Shown: positions 25,443 through 34,651 of the stretch, one piece after another
How positions within the stretch are numbered: position 1 is the stretch's first letter
Layout: each line of letters starts with the position of its first letter
Assembly (NCBI RefSeq): GCF_947495285.1
Contig: NZ_CANLXZ010000016.1
Span: 1-64,000 of the forward strand
Direction: 5' to 3'
DNA: 64,000 nt
From: an uncultured Nonlabens sp.
GTDB taxonomy: Bacteria > Bacteroidota > Bacteroidia > Flavobacteriales > Flavobacteriaceae
Position numbers and translations under genes: made by a program
Notes under the pieces: model-generated
Database searches by the model: none
What the model was told of the DNA's origin: nothing
Seen by the model: the letters and a program-made list of their open reading frames with translations, nothing else

Positions 25443-26960
25443 TTATCCTAATTTCTTTATAGCTGTTTCTATACGATTTACTGTTTCTGTTTTACCTATC
25501 ATAGAGGCTATTTCAAATACATCTGGGCCCATAAGACTTCCTACTAGTGCTAGTCTTAATGGCATCATTACTTTTCCGAATCCCATTTCTTTATCCGTGA
25601 TCCATCCTTTTACAGCAGCACTTAGTCCAGCTGCGCTATCATCTTCTGTATTATTAATTATTTCTACCACGTTTTGCATGATCTCGTTAGTTCCCTCTTT
25701 CCATGCTTTTTTGGCATTTTTATCATCATAAGAGTCAGGAGCTGTAAAGAAAAAACCGGCTAGTTCAAACAGATCTTCGGTAAAAACCGCACGTTCTTTG
25801 ACCATTCCTGCCACCATGCTTACATAATCTTCAGAACCATATGAGATATTTTGTTCTTGTAACGCTTTCGCGAAAGCGGAACCTATAACAGCATCATCCT
25901 GCTGTACATACCACTGCTGCTGAAACCATTTTGCCTTTTCTGGATCATATTTTGCACCAGAACTATTTACTTTTTCAAGGCTAAATGCTTCTATCAACTG
26001 TTTCAGATTAAAAAGTTCTTGCTCTGTACCAGGATTCCAACCCAAGAAAGCAAGGATATTAACCATAGCCTCTGGTAAGAAACCATCTTCTTTAAAACCA
26101 GTAGAAATCTCTCCACTTTTAGGATCTTTCCAGTGTAACGGAAATACAGAAAAGCCCATTTTATCTCCATCTCGTTTGCTTAATTTACCCTTACCTGTAG
26201 GTTTTAAAATTAAGGGTAAGTGTGCAAATTTAGGACGTTCCCAACCAAAACTCTCATATAACAAAACGTGTAATGCCATACTAGGCAACCATTCTTCTCC
26301 ACGTATTACATGGGAGATTTTCATTTCATGATCATCCACTACGTTTGCTAAGTGATAAGTGGGCATACCATCACTTTTAAATAATACTTTATCATCTAGC
26401 AGTGTGGTATCGATTTCAATTCCTTTACGTATCTCGTCGTACATAGGTAGCGTTTTTAATTCTGGTTTAAAACGCACTGTGTAGGCATCTCCACGATCTA
26501 TTCTTTCTTCAACTTCTTGTTCAGAAAGTGTCAAAGAGTTCGTAAAATTTAATCTATTATTATGGTTGTAAATGAAAGTCTCTTTATTAGCTTCGGCGGT
26601 TGTTCTGGCTTGTGTCAATTCTTGGGCAGTATCAAATGCATAATATGCTGCTCCTTTTTTTATTAATTCTTCAGCATAAGCTCGATACATTTCTTTACGC
26701 TCACTTTGACGATAAGGGCCATGTTTTCCTTCTTTTCCTGGTCCTTCATCATAAGGAATATTGCACCAGTCTAATGCTTCTATTATATAATCTTCAGCTC
26801 CTTCTACGTATCTGTTTTGATCAGTATCTTCTATACGCAGTATAAAAGTACCATTATGTTTCTTTGCAAATAAATAATTGAAGAGCGCTGTTCTTACACC
26901 TCCTATGTGAAGAGGTCCAGTAGGACTGGGCGCAAATCTTACTCGTACATCTGTACTCAT
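25443..26960 (-). CDS. gltX: Glutamate-tRNA ligase
   Basis: A 505-residue class I synthetase of the GluRS group. The HIGH motif lies in FAPSPTGPLHIGGVRTALFNY (about 8-28), and the KMSKS motif is GKLSKRDGDKMG (near 254). The catalytic and anticodon-binding domains are of usual length. SAFAKALQEQ in the C-terminal domain is encoded by a palindrome copy. A -7 box is at 26984-26991. Confidence 0.97.
   Translation of the reverse strand: MSTDVRVRFAPSPTGPLHIGGVRTALFNYLFAKKHNGTFILRIEDTDQNRYVEGAEDYIIEALDWCNIPYDEGPGKEGKHGPYRQSERKEMYRAYAEELIKKGAAYYAFDTAQELTQARTTAEANKETFIYNHNNRLNFTNSLTLSEQEVEERIDRGDAYTVRFKPELKTLPMYDEIRKGIEIDTTLLDDKVLFKSDGMPTYHLANVVDDHEMKISHVIRGEEWLPSMALHVLLYESFGWERPKFAHLPLILKPTGKGKLSKRDGDKMGFSVFPLHWKDPKSGEISTGFKEDGFLPEAMVNILAFLGWNPGTEQELFNLKQLIEAFSLEKVNSSGAKYDPEKAKWFQQQWYVQQDDAVIGSAFAKALQEQNISYGSEDYVSMVAGMVKERAVFTEDLFELAGFFFTAPDSYDDKNAKKAWKEGTNEIMQNVVEIINNTEDDSAAGLSAAVKGWITDKEMGFGKVMMPLRLALVGSLMGPDVFEIASMIGKTETVNRIETAIKKLG
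25863..25878. repeat. Iterated palindrome, exact copy
   Basis: CGCTTTCGCGAAAGCG inside gltX, AFAKA frame, in a helix of the C-terminal domain. Confidence 0.95.
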
Positions 26961-26983
26961 TTTGTAGCATTTTTATTGGATTG

Positions 26984-26991
26984 CAAATTTA
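26984..26991 (-). promoter_or_regulatory. -7 promoter box for gltX
   Basis: TAAATTTG on the minus strand, 23 nt before the ATG. Confidence 0.45.
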
Positions 26992-27127
26992 GTATATCTC
27001 GTATAAGTTTTGAGTGATGCTCTCAGAGTTTTTGATTAATAATACTCTCTAATAAAAGTTGCTTTTTGTGATAAGAATCATCTACGAGTAATTTTATTAC
27101 TCTTGTTTCTATCTCAATAATAGTGAT
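26992..27127. other. Non-coding remainder between gltX promoter and the pseudogene
   Basis: AT-rich sequence with no gene or hairpin recognised. Confidence 0.4.
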
Positions 27128-27568
27128 CTATTCTTTTATCTTTTTTATTCTACTATTTTCAGGGTTTCTTGGATCATATAATACTATGATTGAATCTCGA
27201 TTTAAATTTTTTAAGTCAAAATAATCTTTCAAATTATATATCTTGTACATCCTCATAAACGGAGTCTTTTACTTTATAACTGTAAAACAATTCTATCAAA
27301 TGCTTTATTTGTGGATCCTAGACCTGACCATCTGTAGTCGATATAAAGTCTACATATTTTATTTTACCGATTGATTTTTGCTATTTTTTATAAATTGATA
27401 TTCTGTGACATAATCAGTTAAATAGACCACTAGTATTAAGGTTCCTTAAATTAAAAATAGATAGGTTATCCATTTTTTCGATTTATATTTTTGTTTTTTG
27501 TCATTTTCAAAAGCTTCTTGTAATTCACGAGCTGCATCGTATCTAGTATTTCCTTTGAATAAACTCAT
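27128..27568 (-). pseudogene. Decayed gene for a small membrane protein (DUF3592-like)
   Basis: Starting 1 nt after the AlkB-type gene, an ATG opens MSLFKGNTRYDAARELQEAF and runs 40 codons to a premature TAA (27446-27448) inside a membrane segment. Conceptual translation continues in the same frame as GTLILVVYLTDYVTEYQFIK. After a frameshift it reads KYVDFISTTDGQV, an in-frame TAG, then DPQIKHLIELFYSYKVKDSVY, and after another shift DSIIVLYDPRNPENSRIKK to a final stop at 27128. LYDPRNP resembles the end of DUF3592 domains. At least two stops and two frameshifts are needed, so it is probably inactive, although the first 40 codons could still be made. Confidence 0.65.
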
Positions 27569-27569
27569 G

Positions 27570-28622
27570 TTAAATTTCTGCCAATTCAACCATTTCCTGA
27601 GGAACATGTTTATTCACAGTCGAAAACCATAATGGAGGTATGGTTGCGATAATCATCATCGTTGGGTAACCATAAGGTAGTTGTGGACTGTCGGTATGAT
27701 AATCCAGCACCTGATATTTTTTACTAGCTCTATAGTGGTGATCACTATGTCTGGTTAACTCATAAAGAAGAATTCTACCTAAGGCATGATTAGAATTCCA
27801 GCTGTGTTTCTCTCGCACTATCTCATAACGTCCTGATTTTTTCTTATTCCTACGCAATCCATAATGTTCTAGATAATTAATAATCTCTAGTAGTGTAAAC
27901 CCTATGGTTCCTACAGCTATTGTAATTATAGCCGTATCCCAAGAAAAGAATAAACCTACACATAATAAATATGATATTTGAATTACGGTGTACCATAACA
28001 TATCGTTTTTAAAGGAGAAGAAATTTCGGTTATGAGTTTTGTTAAGCTTCAACTGGGTGTGCCATGCACTCGTGTATTGTGATGTAACAGATCTTAACCA
28101 GAACGCATACAGGTTTTCATTATATCTAGCTGTTGCAGGATCCTCTGGAGTTGCTGCTTTTAAATGGTGACAGTAATTGTGCTCTATATAAAAGTGCATA
28201 TATAAACTAGGAAGTAACAATAATTTTCCTAAATATCGTTCCCAGGTATCTTGACGATGGCCTAATTCGTGTGCAACATTAATACCGTTGCTTCCTGCTA
28301 CTATGCCTAATGATAATACTAATCCGACGGTTTCATAAGTTTCCAATTCAAAATTAGCATACGTGTAAAGTCCATAAATAAGTATTCCGTATATAATCGG
28401 TACATTTAACCATAGAATAACATCAAAGAATTTATTTTTTATCTTACTCGCTCTTTGCTGCTCATCTAGATTCTTTTTTAAGGACGGCATCCACATTTCT
28501 AACAACGGCACGATTATAAATATCATAAATGGTGTAAGAAATAACCACAATTCCATTTTTGTTATTCCTATGACACAAAAAAGCGGTGTCATATATGCGG
28601 CTAGATATTTTAAGTCTTTCAT
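27570..28622 (-). CDS. AlkB-type alkane/fatty-acyl monooxygenase (membrane diiron)
   Basis: A 350-residue integral membrane non-heme diiron oxygenase. All His-box regions are present: AHELGHR (near 119), EHNYCHH (near 146), NYLEHYGLRR and LTRHSDHHYRAS (near 291), among about six membrane helices. The pattern matches alkane 1-monooxygenase (AlkB) more than desaturases. The frame allows ATG 28694, but I chose 28622 (MKDLKYLAAYMTP) because it matches family starts and a -7 box (28644-28651) lies between the two. No rubredoxin gene is adjacent. Substrate could be alkane or another long-chain compound. Confidence 0.85.
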   Translation of the reverse strand: MKDLKYLAAYMTPLFCVIGITKMELWLFLTPFMIFIIVPLLEMWMPSLKKNLDEQQRASKIKNKFFDVILWLNVPIIYGILIYGLYTYANFELETYETVGLVLSLGIVAGSNGINVAHELGHRQDTWERYLGKLLLLPSLYMHFYIEHNYCHHLKAATPEDPATARYNENLYAFWLRSVTSQYTSAWHTQLKLNKTHNRNFFSFKNDMLWYTVIQISYLLCVGLFFSWDTAIITIAVGTIGFTLLEIINYLEHYGLRRNKKKSGRYEIVREKHSWNSNHALGRILLYELTRHSDHHYRASKKYQVLDYHTDSPQLPYGYPTMMIIATIPPLWFSTVNKHVPQEMVELAEI

Positions 28623-28643
28623 AAGTTCATTTCTATAGTACAT

Positions 28644-28651
28644 CAAATATA
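28644..28651 (-). promoter_or_regulatory. -7 promoter box for the AlkB-type gene
   Basis: TATATTTG on the minus strand, 21 nt before ATG 28622; supports that start. Confidence 0.45.
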
Positions 28652-28817
28652 ATGGATAATCGTTTATGTTAAGCATCCTTGTAAAATCCATCAAAAATCG
28701 ACTTGTTTTAAGTGATATTTAAGCTGTTTTTAGACTTTTTTGATTACGTAGTACATCTTTCATGTAAAGGTCGCTCTAAACCGTTATATTTACGGTAAAG
28801 ACACGATACTTTAAAAA

Positions 28818-31800
28818 ATGACAAATTTTCAGATAATAGAAGTCAAGCTCAAGCGGTTTATTAATAAATATTACCGTAATGAATTGATCAAAGGAATAAT
28901 TTTATTTTTAGCATTGGGACTGCTGTATTTTTTATTTACTGCAATTATTGAATATTTTCTTTGGTTAAGCCCGGTTGGCAGGTCCATCTTATTCGGTCTC
29001 TTTGTAGTAATAGAATTGTTCTTGTTAATAAGATTTGTCCTTCTCCCACTTGCCAGATTATTTAAATTATCTCGTGGTATTGATTTTAGAGATGCCAGTT
29101 CTATGATAGGTACTCATTTTCCAGAAGTGTCCGATAAATTAATTAATGTCTTACAGCTTCATAAAAATGGAGGTGATGATGAACTTACATGGGCTAGTAT
29201 TAATCAAAAGAGTGAAAGTCTTCAACCTATACCATTTACACTTGCCATTGATTATAAGAAAAACAGAAAGTACTTACCTTATCTCGCTATTCCGTTGGCT
29301 ATAATTGCTGGTTTATTTTTTACTGGTAATAATGAGGTTCTAACAGATAGTGCAAAACGTGTAGCAGATTTTAATAATGAATACATCCCGCCTGCGCCTT
29401 TTAACTTTTCTATTATTAATAAAGATCTTAACACTTTGCAGCGTCGCGATTTTAAACTTAACGTTGTGGTAAGTGGTCGCAAATTACCAGAAAATGCAAC
29501 TATTCATTATAATGATCAGTCTTATTTTTTAACTCAAGATGCTCCAGGTAAGTTCAGTTTTATTTTTTCTAATCCGGTTCAAGACACTAGATTTTATTTA
29601 TCTGCTAATGAAGTTAAAAGTACTAATTATACATTACAAGTATCTGATGTTCCTATTTTAAATGGTTTTGATCTTCTTCTGGATTACCCAGCACATACCG
29701 GTAAAAAGGACGATGTACTTTCAAGTACTGGGAATACAGTCGTACCTCAAGGAACTAAGATTACCTGGCAATTAAAAACTTCTAATACGAACCAGGTAGA
29801 CTTTATAACTTCAGAAGAGAGATTCTCGTTTCAAAAAAATGATAATAGTTTCGCTTTCGCGAAAGCGGTCTCGCAACCATTTAAATATTCTATTGCCACT
29901 TCTAATGCAAATATCAAAGATTTTGAAGTACTTCATTTTAAAATTGATATGGTAAAGGATGAATATCCCGAACTAGATATAGAGATGAAAAAGGATTCTA
30001 TAGATTCAGATGTGATGTATTTTAAAGGTCAGGCGTCCGACGATTATGGTATACGTAAAATGCAATTAGTGTACTATCCATCTGATGATGTTTCTAAAAT
30101 TGATACCTATGAATTAGGATCTAACCGTGGTACTTATGATCAGTTCCTATTAACTTTTCCTGGTAATATTATCTTAGATGGTGGAAAGAGTTATCAATTT
30201 TATTTTGAGGTTATAGATAACGATGCTGTGAATACTTTTAAATCTACTAAGTCAGAAGTGTTTTCTTATCGCAAATTGTCCGAAGATCAGTTTCAAGAAA
30301 AGCAGCTTTCTCAACAAAAGGAGTCTTTGGCAAATCTAGAAAAGGCCGTAAATGAACAGCAAAAACAACAGGAACAATTAAATCAATTATCTCAGGAACA
30401 AATACAAAAAAAGGATAGAAGTTTTAATGATAAACGCAAGTTAGAGCAAGCTTTAAAAAATCAACAAAAGCAAGAACAAAAAATGCGTCAACAGTTAGAT
30501 AAATTGAAACAAAATCTTCTGAAATCAAACTTTCAAAAAGACGAAATGAAAGAGGTTCTTGAAGAGCGCATGCAAAATAGTGCGGACGAACTTAAAAAGA
30601 ACGAAGAATTATTAAAAGAATTACAAGAGTATCAAGACAAATTATCTGCAGAGGAATTACAGGAAAAAGTGGAAAAGTCTAAGAATAATTCTAAAAAGCA
30701 GCAACGTAATCTAAAGCAATTATTAGAATTAACAAAACGCTATTATGTAGAACAGAAGTATGAACAATTAGGCAAAGAGTTGCAAAAAATAGCACAGAAA
30801 CAAAAGGAACAATCACAGAAAGGTGTTGAAGATAATAAGAAAGAAGATCAGAATAAGTTGAATGAGGAATACAAGAAATGGGAGAAGCAGCTTCAAGACT
30901 TAGAAGAAGAGAATGATGGTCTTAAAGATCCTATGCGTTTAGAATTTGAGCCAGAAGATTCTGAAGAAATACGTGAGGAACAGAAACAGTCTAGTAAAGA
31001 TCTTGAAGATTCTAAAACTTCAGATGCACAAAAGAAACAGAAAAGTGCTTCACAAAAAATGAAGAACCAGGCCCAAAAAATGGCTTCTCAAATGGCTCAA
31101 ATGTCTGCCGATCAAATGAAGGAGGATGCAGAAAGTTTAAGACAAATTCTAGATAACTTAATTGTATTCTCTCAAGAGGAGGAGAATTTAATGGAGTCCA
31201 TGCGAGACCTGAATAGATTAAGTCCTAATTTGGGAAGTAAATTAAAGTTGCAAAAGGATTTAGAAAGCACTTTTAAACATGTTGATGATAGCTTATTTGC
31301 TCTAGCATCTCGCAATCCTAAGATAGGTAAGAATATCAATGAAGAGGTTACTGATATTTATTATTATTTAGATAAATCGTTAAATCAAATTGCAGATTTT
31401 GAAATGCTTAAAGGTCAGGTATCACAGCAGTTTGTTTTTAAAGGAGCTAATACATTGGCAAATATGTTGAGTGGTTCTCTAGATGCTATGAAGAATAGCA
31501 TACCGATGCCAGGTAAAGGCAAATCTAGTGAATCAGGACAGGGTTTTCAATTACCCAATATCATAAAAAAACAAGAGAGTTTATCCAATTCTGGAGAAGG
31601 AGAAGAAGGTAAAGAAGGTGACGCTGGTAAGGAAGGTAAAAGCGGTCAAGGTGGAGAAAGTGGTAAAGATGGAAAAAGCGGTCAAGGTGCAGAAAGTGGT
31701 AAGTCTGGAAAATCTGGCAAGGATGGTGATTCTGGTCAAGGTGGAGAGTCTGGTAAATCAGGAAAAAGCGGTCAAGGTGGTGAAGGCGGTCAAGGAGGAC

Positions 31801-32345
31801 AAGGCGGCCAATCTGGAAATGGGAATCAAGGCGGTCAAGATGGTGATTCTGGTCAAGGTGGTAATAATAGTTCTGGTAATGGAAATGGATCTGGTGGTGA
31901 AGACGGCGATCAACAAGGTTATAGAGAAAGTGAACAGGAGGCTGCCCGTATTTATGATATTTATAAACAACAGCAAGAGTTACGTAATCAACTAGAAGAT
32001 ATGATACGTCGGGAAGGGCTAGAAGGTAAAGTAGGTGATATAACAGATAAAATGAAAGCTGTTGAGCGCAAACTATTGGATCAAGGTTTCAATAGAGAGG
32101 TACAAGAACGCATGATGGATATACAGCACGATTTATTAAAATTAAAGGACGCTGGTCTGGAACAAGGCAAGGAGAATCAACGTGAAGCTACTACTAGTTT
32201 ACGAGACTTTAATAACAATACAAGAGCTCAAATTCCTGATGCTTCTAAGTACTTTAATAACAAAGAGATTTTAAACAGACAAGTATTACCTTTGCAGCCC
32301 CAATACCGCAACAAGGTAAAGGAATATTTTAAAGCTAATGATTGA
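28818..32345 (+). CDS. DUF4175 family large membrane-anchored coiled-coil protein
   Basis: A 1175-residue protein. Two or three membrane segments lie in the N-terminal 180 residues (LFLALGLLYFLFTAIIEYFLW; YLAIPLAIIAGLFFTG). Next come beta-rich domains (about 190-490), a long Gln/Lys/Glu-rich coiled coil (about 495-760), and a collagen-like Gly-rich low-complexity segment (about 925-1035, repeats such as GKSGQGGESGKDG). A helical tail closes it. This is the flavobacterial DUF4175 architecture, of unknown function. It overlaps ybeY by 8 nt and heads a DUF4175-ybeY-mnmG unit. NSFAFAKAVSQ is palindrome-encoded. Confidence 0.85.
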   Translation: MTNFQIIEVKLKRFINKYYRNELIKGIILFLALGLLYFLFTAIIEYFLWLSPVGRSILFGLFVVIELFLLIRFVLLPLARLFKLSRGIDFRDASSMIGTHFPEVSDKLINVLQLHKNGGDDELTWASINQKSESLQPIPFTLAIDYKKNRKYLPYLAIPLAIIAGLFFTGNNEVLTDSAKRVADFNNEYIPPAPFNFSIINKDLNTLQRRDFKLNVVVSGRKLPENATIHYNDQSYFLTQDAPGKFSFIFSNPVQDTRFYLSANEVKSTNYTLQVSDVPILNGFDLLLDYPAHTGKKDDVLSSTGNTVVPQGTKITWQLKTSNTNQVDFITSEERFSFQKNDNSFAFAKAVSQPFKYSIATSNANIKDFEVLHFKIDMVKDEYPELDIEMKKDSIDSDVMYFKGQASDDYGIRKMQLVYYPSDDVSKIDTYELGSNRGTYDQFLLTFPGNIILDGGKSYQFYFEVIDNDAVNTFKSTKSEVFSYRKLSEDQFQEKQLSQQKESLANLEKAVNEQQKQQEQLNQLSQEQIQKKDRSFNDKRKLEQALKNQQKQEQKMRQQLDKLKQNLLKSNFQKDEMKEVLEERMQNSADELKKNEELLKELQEYQDKLSAEELQEKVEKSKNNSKKQQRNLKQLLELTKRYYVEQKYEQLGKELQKIAQKQKEQSQKGVEDNKKEDQNKLNEEYKKWEKQLQDLEEENDGLKDPMRLEFEPEDSEEIREEQKQSSKDLEDSKTSDAQKKQKSASQKMKNQAQKMASQMAQMSADQMKEDAESLRQILDNLIVFSQEEENLMESMRDLNRLSPNLGSKLKLQKDLESTFKHVDDSLFALASRNPKIGKNINEEVTDIYYYLDKSLNQIADFEMLKGQVSQQFVFKGANTLANMLSGSLDAMKNSIPMPGKGKSSESGQGFQLPNIIKKQESLSNSGEGEEGKEGDAGKEGKSGQGGESGKDGKSGQGAESGKSGKSGKDGDSGQGGESGKSGKSGQGGEGGQGGQGGQSGNGNQGGQDGDSGQGGNNSSGNGNGSGGEDGDQQGYRESEQEAARIYDIYKQQQELRNQLEDMIRREGLEGKVGDITDKMKAVERKLLDQGFNREVQERMMDIQHDLLKLKDAGLEQGKENQREATTSLRDFNNNTRAQIPDASKYFNNKEILNRQVLPLQPQYRNKVKEYFKAND
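29852..29867. repeat. Iterated palindrome, exact copy
   Basis: CGCTTTCGCGAAAGCG inside the DUF4175 gene, AFAKA frame. Confidence 0.95.
31595..31920 (+). repeat. Gly/Ser/Lys-rich codon repeat inside the DUF4175 gene
   Basis: Imperfect short direct repeats built on GGTCAAGGTGG, GGTAAA and GGAAAAAGCGG encode collagen-like G-x-x triplets. The tract probably varies in length between strains by slippage. Confidence 0.8.
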
Positions 32346-32757
32346 ATTTAACTACCAGAATAATTTTGAGCAACTTGATGATGTTGCCTATTCAAAATGG
32401 ATAGAATCTATAGTTATTTCTGAGGGTAAAACGATAGGGGAATTGTCCTTCGTTTTTTGTTCAGATGCTTTTCTATTAAAAATTAATCAAGATCATTTAG
32501 ATCATGATACCTATACAGATATTATCACTTTTGATTACTGTCTAGACGGTTTAATAAATGGTGAGATCTATATAAGTACAGATAGGGTTAAGGAGAATGC
32601 TGTCAGCTTTCGCGAAAGCGAGATCAACGAATTGCATCGCGTCATGGCACATGGTGTATTGCATTTATGTGGTTATGGTGATAAGAGTGAAGAAGAAGCA
32701 CGTGTTATGCGTGAAAAAGAGAATGAGAAAATCGTGATGTTTCACGTGAAACAATAA
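32338..32757 (+). CDS. ybeY: Endoribonuclease YbeY (rRNA maturation factor)
   Basis: A 139-residue YbeY that acts in 16S rRNA 3'-end processing and ribosome quality control. The metal site is HGVLHLCGYGDKS; most YbeY proteins have H-G-x-L-H-L-x-G-Y-D-H, so the third His is replaced by Asp here, as in other flavobacteria as far as I recall. SFRESEINELHR carries a near-exact palindrome copy just before the metal site. The last codons (MFHVKQ) are the parS-like sequence. Confidence 0.92.
   Translation: MIEFNYQNNFEQLDDVAYSKWIESIVISEGKTIGELSFVFCSDAFLLKINQDHLDHDTYTDIITFDYCLDGLINGEIYISTDRVKENAVSFRESEINELHRVMAHGVLHLCGYGDKSEEEARVMREKENEKIVMFHVKQ
32605..32620. repeat. Iterated palindrome, 15 of 16 bases
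   Basis: AGCTTTCGCGAAAGCG in ybeY, RFRES-type frame (SFRES). The inner 14 bp are a perfect dyad. Confidence 0.9.
32738..32753. promoter_or_regulatory. parS-like site (perfect consensus)
   Basis: TGTTTCACGTGAAACA is the ParB-binding parS palindrome. It forms the final codons of ybeY (MFHVKQ) and ends 8 nt before mnmG. Confidence 0.9.
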
Positions 32758-32760
32758 GCA

Positions 32761-34632
32761 ATGTTTGATAAAGAATACGATGTTATAGTAGTAGGTGCTG
32801 GCCACGCTGGAGGAGAGGCTGCTGCAGTTTCTGCAAATATGGGTGCTAGTACGTTACTTGTTACCATGAATCTAGAAACAATAGGACAGATGTCTTGCAA
32901 TCCTGCCATGGGTGGTATTGCAAAGGGACAGATAGTTCGTGAGATAGATGCTCTGGGTGGACTAAGTGGTGTTGTCTCTGATAAGAGTGCAATACAGTTT
33001 AAAATGCTTAATAAGTCTAAAGGACCTGCTATGTGGTCTCCTAGAACACAGAATGACCGCATGCGTTTTTCTGAAGAATGGAGGCTGCAGTTAGAAGCTA
33101 TTCCATTATTAGATTTCTATCAGGAAATGGTTTCTGGTTTAATTGTAGAGAATGGTAAGGCTGTAGGGGTGCGTACCTCTTTGGGAATTGAGATAAGATC
33201 TAAAGCTGTAGTGCTTACTAATGGAACGTTTTTAAACGGTCTTATTCATATAGGAGATAAACAATTCGGCGGTGGTAGAGCTGGTGAAAGAGCCTCAACA
33301 GGTATTACTGGTCAGTTAGTGGAATTAGGTTTTGAGTCAGGTAGAATGAAAACGGGAACGCCGCCACGTGTAGATGGTCGTTCTTTAGATTATTCAAAGA
33401 TGGAACCGCAACCTGGAGATGTAGATACTTCAAAATTTAGCTACAGTAATTTGACAACTTCTCTTAAGCATCAAAGAGATTGTCATATGACTTATACGAG
33501 TCCCGAGGTTCATAATTTATTGCGTGAAGGGTTTGATCGTTCTCCTATGTTTAATGGTAGGATACAGTCTTTAGGCCCGCGTTACTGTCCTAGTATAGAA
33601 GATAAAATTGATCGTTTTGCAGACAAAGATCGTCATCAATTGTTTGTGGAACCAGAGGGATGGAACACTTGCGAGGTTTATGTAAATGGTTTTAGTACCT
33701 CATTGCCAGAAGATGTTCAGTTCAAAGCATTGCGTAGTGTTGTTGGGTTTGAAAATGTCAAGTTTTTTAGACCTGGTTATGCTATAGAATATGATTATTT
33801 TCCACCGACTCAATTAAAGCACACGCTAGAAACTAAATTAGTGAACGGTCTTTATTTTGCGGGACAGATTAATGGTACTACTGGTTATGAAGAAGCAGCT
33901 TCTCAAGGTTTAATGGCTGGTATTAATGCCGTGCGTAAAATAAGAGAAGAAGAACCTTTTATATTAAAAAGAGACGAAGCTTATATAGGAGTTCTCGTAG
34001 ATGATTTGATTACTAAAGGAACAGAGGAGCCTTATAGAATGTTTACCTCGCGAGCTGAGTACAGAACATTGTTGCGGCAGGATAATGCAGATTTAAGGTT
34101 AACACCACGTGCGGTGGAGTTGGGTATTATTACCGATGAGGCTCTTAAAAGAGTTGACCGTAAAGCATCAGAGTCTGAAAGGATGGTTCAGTTCTTACGT
34201 GATACAAGTTATGATTTTAAGGAGATGAACAATTTACTAGTCGCAAAGGGAAGTAAAGAAGTGACTCAAAATGATAAATTATTTAAAGTCTTTTCTAGAC
34301 CTCAAATTAATTTAGATGATTTGAAAACTATTTCTCAGGTCAAAAGTTATCTAGAAGATAATGATCTCGATAATGATATTTTAGAGCAAGTAGAAGTTCA
34401 TGTTAAATATGCTGGGTATATAGCAAAGGAAAAAGAGAATGCAGATAAATTACATAGATTAGAGAATGTAAAAATTCCTCCTAACTATGATTTTAAAAGT
34501 ATCAAGTCGCTTTCTTTTGAGGCTAGAGAAAAACTTACAAAAATTCAACCAGTAACTGTTTCTCAGGCTAGTCGTATTTCTGGGGTATCACCTAGTGATA
34601 TCTCTGTATTATTAGTCCATATGGGTCGATAG
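32761..34632 (+). CDS. mnmG: tRNA uridine 5-carboxymethylaminomethyl modification enzyme, FAD subunit
   Basis: A 623-residue MnmG (GidA). FAD-binding VVGAGHAGGEAA (about 10-21), CNPAMGGIAKGQIVREIDALGG, then KTGTPPRVDGRSLDY, and NGTTGYEEAASQGLMAG are family hallmarks. With MnmE it modifies the wobble uridine of several tRNAs. It starts 3 nt after ybeY's stop and lies between the two parS-like sites; gidA-type genes are commonly origin-proximal. Confidence 0.98.
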   Translation: MFDKEYDVIVVGAGHAGGEAAAVSANMGASTLLVTMNLETIGQMSCNPAMGGIAKGQIVREIDALGGLSGVVSDKSAIQFKMLNKSKGPAMWSPRTQNDRMRFSEEWRLQLEAIPLLDFYQEMVSGLIVENGKAVGVRTSLGIEIRSKAVVLTNGTFLNGLIHIGDKQFGGGRAGERASTGITGQLVELGFESGRMKTGTPPRVDGRSLDYSKMEPQPGDVDTSKFSYSNLTTSLKHQRDCHMTYTSPEVHNLLREGFDRSPMFNGRIQSLGPRYCPSIEDKIDRFADKDRHQLFVEPEGWNTCEVYVNGFSTSLPEDVQFKALRSVVGFENVKFFRPGYAIEYDYFPPTQLKHTLETKLVNGLYFAGQINGTTGYEEAASQGLMAGINAVRKIREEEPFILKRDEAYIGVLVDDLITKGTEEPYRMFTSRAEYRTLLRQDNADLRLTPRAVELGIITDEALKRVDRKASESERMVQFLRDTSYDFKEMNNLLVAKGSKEVTQNDKLFKVFSRPQINLDDLKTISQVKSYLEDNDLDNDILEQVEVHVKYAGYIAKEKENADKLHRLENVKIPPNYDFKSIKSLSFEAREKLTKIQPVTVSQASRISGVSPSDISVLLVHMGR

Positions 34633-34646
34633 TTTCACGTGAAACA
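34631..34646. promoter_or_regulatory. parS-like site (one mismatch)
   Basis: AGTTTCACGTGAAACA overlaps the mnmG stop codon. Only the first base differs from the consensus. Confidence 0.85.
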
Positions 34647-34651
34647 ATTAT

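Noticed and set aside
31618-31995. Open frames overlapping the Gly-rich tract on both strands
   Set aside because: They are produced by the repetitive codons of the DUF4175 gene and have low-complexity translations (Val/Lys or Thr/Ile).
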